From Streptomyces spiroverticillatus (lineage in GTDB: Bacteria; Actinomycetota; Actinomycetes; Streptomycetales; Streptomycetaceae), in NCBI GenBank assembly GCA_014650415.1, contig BMUX01000009.1, positions 1 through 64,000 on the forward strand: a DNA stretch of 64,000 nt, read 5' to 3'. Below the pieces are notes generated by a model. It was not told the origin of the DNA. It was given only the letters and a program-made list of their open reading frames with translations, and did not search any database. Below, in pieces: positions 61,797-64,000 of the stretch (position 1 is its first letter; the number at the start of each line of letters is the position of its first letter). The position numbers and the translations under genes were made by a program.

Positions 61797-62219
61797 ATGT
61801 CCCGCACCGTGGAGGACCGCCCCCTCGGGGGTACCGACGCCGAGAGCGCCGCCGCCGAGGCCACTGCCGCCGAAAGCCCTGCACAGGTCCAGTTGCGCGC
61901 GAACCTCGTCACCGACGCGCCGGTCCCCACCTGCCTCCCGGTCACCCTGCGACACGCCCCGGCGGGCGACCGGCGCGCGCTGCTCATCGAACTGCCGGTG
62001 CCGGGCCCGCCCGGCAGCAAGGGCGGCCGCCCCAACTGGACCTTCCCGCGAGCCCTCCTGGAGGCGGGCCTGCGCGCACCGGCCGAGCAGGGTGACGTAC
62101 GGATCTGGCCGTGCGGCCGGGTGCAGGTGGTGCTGGAGCTGCACGCGGAGCAGGGGGTGCTGCTGTTGCAACTGGACAGCGCACCGCTGGTGCGATTCCT
62201 GCGGCGTACGTACGAGTGA
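61797..62219 (+). CDS. SsgA-like (SALP) sporulation/cell-division regulator
   Basis: This 140-residue protein has an acidic Ala/Glu-rich tail (1-28) and an SsgA domain (about 29-138): VPTCLPVTLRH, WTFPRALLEAGLRAPAEQGDVRIWP, VLELHAEQGVLLLQL, VRFLRRTY. These motifs match the SALP family, which controls septum placement and spore-wall synthesis in aerial hyphae. GAGGAGG lies 8 nt before the ATG. It is divergent from the cbi operon. Which SALP paralogue it is cannot be settled by eye. Confidence 0.85.
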   Translation: MSRTVEDRPLGGTDAESAAAEATAAESPAQVQLRANLVTDAPVPTCLPVTLRHAPAGDRRALLIELPVPGPPGSKGGRPNWTFPRALLEAGLRAPAEQGDVRIWPCGRVQVVLELHAEQGVLLLQLDSAPLVRFLRRTYE

Positions 62220-62259
62220 GACGGCGGGCCGGGCCGAGCCGGGCCGGGCCCGCGCACAT

Positions 62260-62355
62260 GGGTGACGGAGCGCACGTAACAATGCACGCGCATTGGAACG
62301 CGCACAACAATGCATGCGCATCGCGAAACACATGGCAATGCGCAGGCATCGCAAC
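62260..62355. repeat. tandem array C: degenerate 27-29-nt units
   Basis: Three imperfect units centred on AACAATGCACGCGCATTGG, AACAATGCATGCGCATCGCG and GGCAATGCGCAGGCATCGC. The core AATGCACGCGCATTGGAAC matches the first unit of array B at 44065. It lies between the SsgA-like and tricorn genes. Confidence 0.75.
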
Positions 62356-62417
62356 GTACGCACAGAGATCCAGCCGTACGAGTTGCCGGGCCCCCCTGGC
62401 GCGGAAAGCATGAGGGC

Positions 62418-64000
62418 ATGCGAGTGCCCACAGACGAGTCCGCCCAGGAGCCCGACGCCCCCCACACCGCACCGCCCGAGCCCCCCGCCTACCTCCGCTT
62501 CCCGCACCTGCACGGCGACACCCTCGCCTTCGTGGCCGAGGACGACATCTGGGTGGCCCCGCTCCCCGCGGCCGGGCAGACCCCGGGCCGGGCGTGGCGA
62601 CTGACCGTGGACCGCACCCGCGTCGGTCACCCGCGCTTCTCGCCGGACGGCCGGCACCTCGCGTACACGACCTGGCGCAGCCTCGACCCCGAGGTGCACG
62701 TCGTCCCCGTCGACGGCGGCCCCTCACGCCGCCTCTCCTACTGGGGTTCGGTGGACGCACGCGTCTGCGGCTGGACGCCGGACGGGCAGATCCTGGCGGT
62801 GTCCTCGCACGGCCAGCCGTTCTCGTACTACTCCTGGGCCTACACGCTGCCCACCGACGGCAGCCCCGGCGGCAGACTCCCCTGGGGCCCGGTCTCCGAC
62901 ATCGCGATCACCGACACCCTCCCCGACTGCAACGGCGAACGCCGCACCCTGCTCCTCACCGGCAAGCCCCCGCACGAGCCCGCCGCCTGGAAGCGCTACC
63001 GCGGCGGGGCCACCGGCCGCCTGTGGCTGCACGGCGACCGCCTGCTCCCGGACCTGAACGGTCACCTCGAAGCGCCGATGTTCGTGGCCGGCCGCATCGC
63101 GTTCCTCTCCGACCACGAGGGCATCGGCAACCTCTACTCCTGCCTGCCCGACGGCTCCGACCTGCGCCGCCACACCGACCACGCCGACTTCTACGCCCGG
63201 CACGCCTCCTCCGACGGCACGCGGGTGGTCTACCAGTGCGCGGGCGAGGTGTGGCTCGTCGACGACTTCTCACCGACCGGGATGCCGCGCCGGCTCGACG
63301 TGCGCCTCGGTGGCCCGCGCACCGGCCGCCGCCCCTACCAGGTCCCGGCGGCGGGCCACGTGGGCGGCCTGGCCGTCGACACCACCGGCCGGGCCAGCGC
63401 CGTCTCGGTGCGCGGCAGCCTGTACTGGCTCACCCACCGCGACGGCCCGGCCCGTACGATCGCCGACACTCCGGGGGTACGGGTGCGGCTTCCGGAGATG
63501 CTGGGCTCCAGCGGGCAGGTCGCGTTCGTGACGGACGCGGAGGGCGAGGACGCGGTGGAGATCGCGTACCTGCCCCGGGCGGCCGGGGCGCGTGCCGCAC
63601 GCCGTCTCGCCGCCGGTCAACTCGGCCGCGTACACGAACTGGTGGCCGACCCCGACGGCGCGCGCGTGGCGGTCGCCTCCCACGACGGTCGCCTGCTCCT
63701 GCTCGGTGTCACTGAAGGACAGGAGTCCCTGACCGAGCTGATCCGCTCGGTGAACGGCCCCGTCCGCGACCTCGCCTTCTCGCCCGACGGGTCGTGGCTG
63801 ACGTGGTCGCATCCGGGCATCGGCCGCTCGCTGCGGCAGATCAAGATGGCGCGCATCCAGGACACCGCGGCCGAGACGACCGCCCTGATCGTGGACGTCA
63901 CCAACGGCCGCTTCGAGGACGAGAATCCCGTCTTCACCAGCGACGGCCGCTACCTCGCCTTCCTCTCCTGGCGCGGTTTCGACCCGGTGTACGACGTCCA
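62418..64000 (+). CDS. tricorn-type protease, S41 family (N-terminal part)
   Basis: The gene runs off the right end of the window; 527 codons are present. From the ATG at 62418 it encodes a short acidic tail and then a beta-propeller with WD40/PD40-like blades: HGDTLAFVAEDDIWVAPLP, GHPRFSPDGRHLAYTTWR, GRIAFLSDHEGIGNLYSCLP, VRDLAFSPDGSWLTWSHP, NPVFTSDGRYLAFLSWRG. This is the six- then seven-bladed substrate gate of tricorn peptidases, which degrade peptides released by the proteasome. The C1, PDZ and catalytic S41 domains would lie beyond the window. No signal peptide is seen. Confidence 0.9.
   Translation, partial: MRVPTDESAQEPDAPHTAPPEPPAYLRFPHLHGDTLAFVAEDDIWVAPLPAAGQTPGRAWRLTVDRTRVGHPRFSPDGRHLAYTTWRSLDPEVHVVPVDGGPSRRLSYWGSVDARVCGWTPDGQILAVSSHGQPFSYYSWAYTLPTDGSPGGRLPWGPVSDIAITDTLPDCNGERRTLLLTGKPPHEPAAWKRYRGGATGRLWLHGDRLLPDLNGHLEAPMFVAGRIAFLSDHEGIGNLYSCLPDGSDLRRHTDHADFYARHASSDGTRVVYQCAGEVWLVDDFSPTGMPRRLDVRLGGPRTGRRPYQVPAAGHVGGLAVDTTGRASAVSVRGSLYWLTHRDGPARTIADTPGVRVRLPEMLGSSGQVAFVTDAEGEDAVEIAYLPRAAGARAARRLAAGQLGRVHELVADPDGARVAVASHDGRLLLLGVTEGQESLTELIRSVNGPVRDLAFSPDGSWLTWSHPGIGRSLRQIKMARIQDTAAETTALIVDVTNGRFEDENPVFTSDGRYLAFLSWRGFDPVYDV

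Overview
The window is a stretch of high-GC actinobacterial chromosome, almost certainly Streptomyces. The evidence is the GC content, the frequent GTG starts, an SsgA-like sporulation protein, an RpfB-type resuscitation factor, a DivIVA/FilP-like coiled-coil protein, a Nur-type nickel box and a dense run of two-gene operons with ATGA/GTGA overlaps. The housekeeping order (mfd, ABC pair, glmU-prs-rplY-pth, ppc, galTEK, ABC-F, ispE-ksgA-rpfB-tatD, rsmI/pmt) is the usual Streptomyces core arrangement as far as I recall it.

Left part (1-15.7 kb). mfd is broken at the left edge: only about 219 native codons remain before unrelated sequence with a terminator-like hairpin. Next come a MacB-type ABC pair, a DHA2-family MFS exporter and a coiled-coil protein. 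At 7.8-13.1 kb lies the most unusual locus. It has two leftward genes that each fuse a toxin-like catalytic domain to a SUKH immunity domain (a zinc deaminase fold with SUKH-4, and a WHH-type HNH nuclease with SUKH). Divergent from them is a YwqJ-type deaminase followed by a SUKH-3 immunity protein. None shows a secretion signal. An orphan histidine kinase and an HTH protein with a LAGLIDADG-like motif follow, the latter next to a tRNA-Gln gene.

Middle part (15.7-41 kb). glmU, prs, rplY and pth run rightward and meet ppc. A desaturase-TetR operon, an intact Uma2 gene, a TetR/small membrane protein pair, a broken Uma2 pseudogene, a VOC protein-methyltransferase operon with a divergent MarR, and the galT-galE-galK operon follow. 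The gal operon sits between two orphan LuxR-type response regulators, one with a degenerate receiver. Two paralogous membrane-anchored PQQ-type propeller proteins and an ABC-F ATPase close this part.

Right part (41-64 kb). It holds a secreted repeat protein, ispE-ksgA, rpfB, tatD, a zinc-ribbon protein, rsmI divergent from pmt, a penicillin-binding protein, a YbaK-DMT pair, an ECF sigma operon, an I36 inhibitor, a D,D-carboxypeptidase, a serine hydrolase, a CbiMN-CbiQ-CbiO importer behind a perfect Nur-box match, an SsgA-like gene and the start of a tricorn-type protease.

Between genes there are several repeat families: a roughly 130-nt element in two near-identical copies plus a diverged third, a GC-rich inverted pair near 1.1 and 13.1 kb, and three tandem arrays at 20.1, 44.1 and 62.3 kb that share a common unit.
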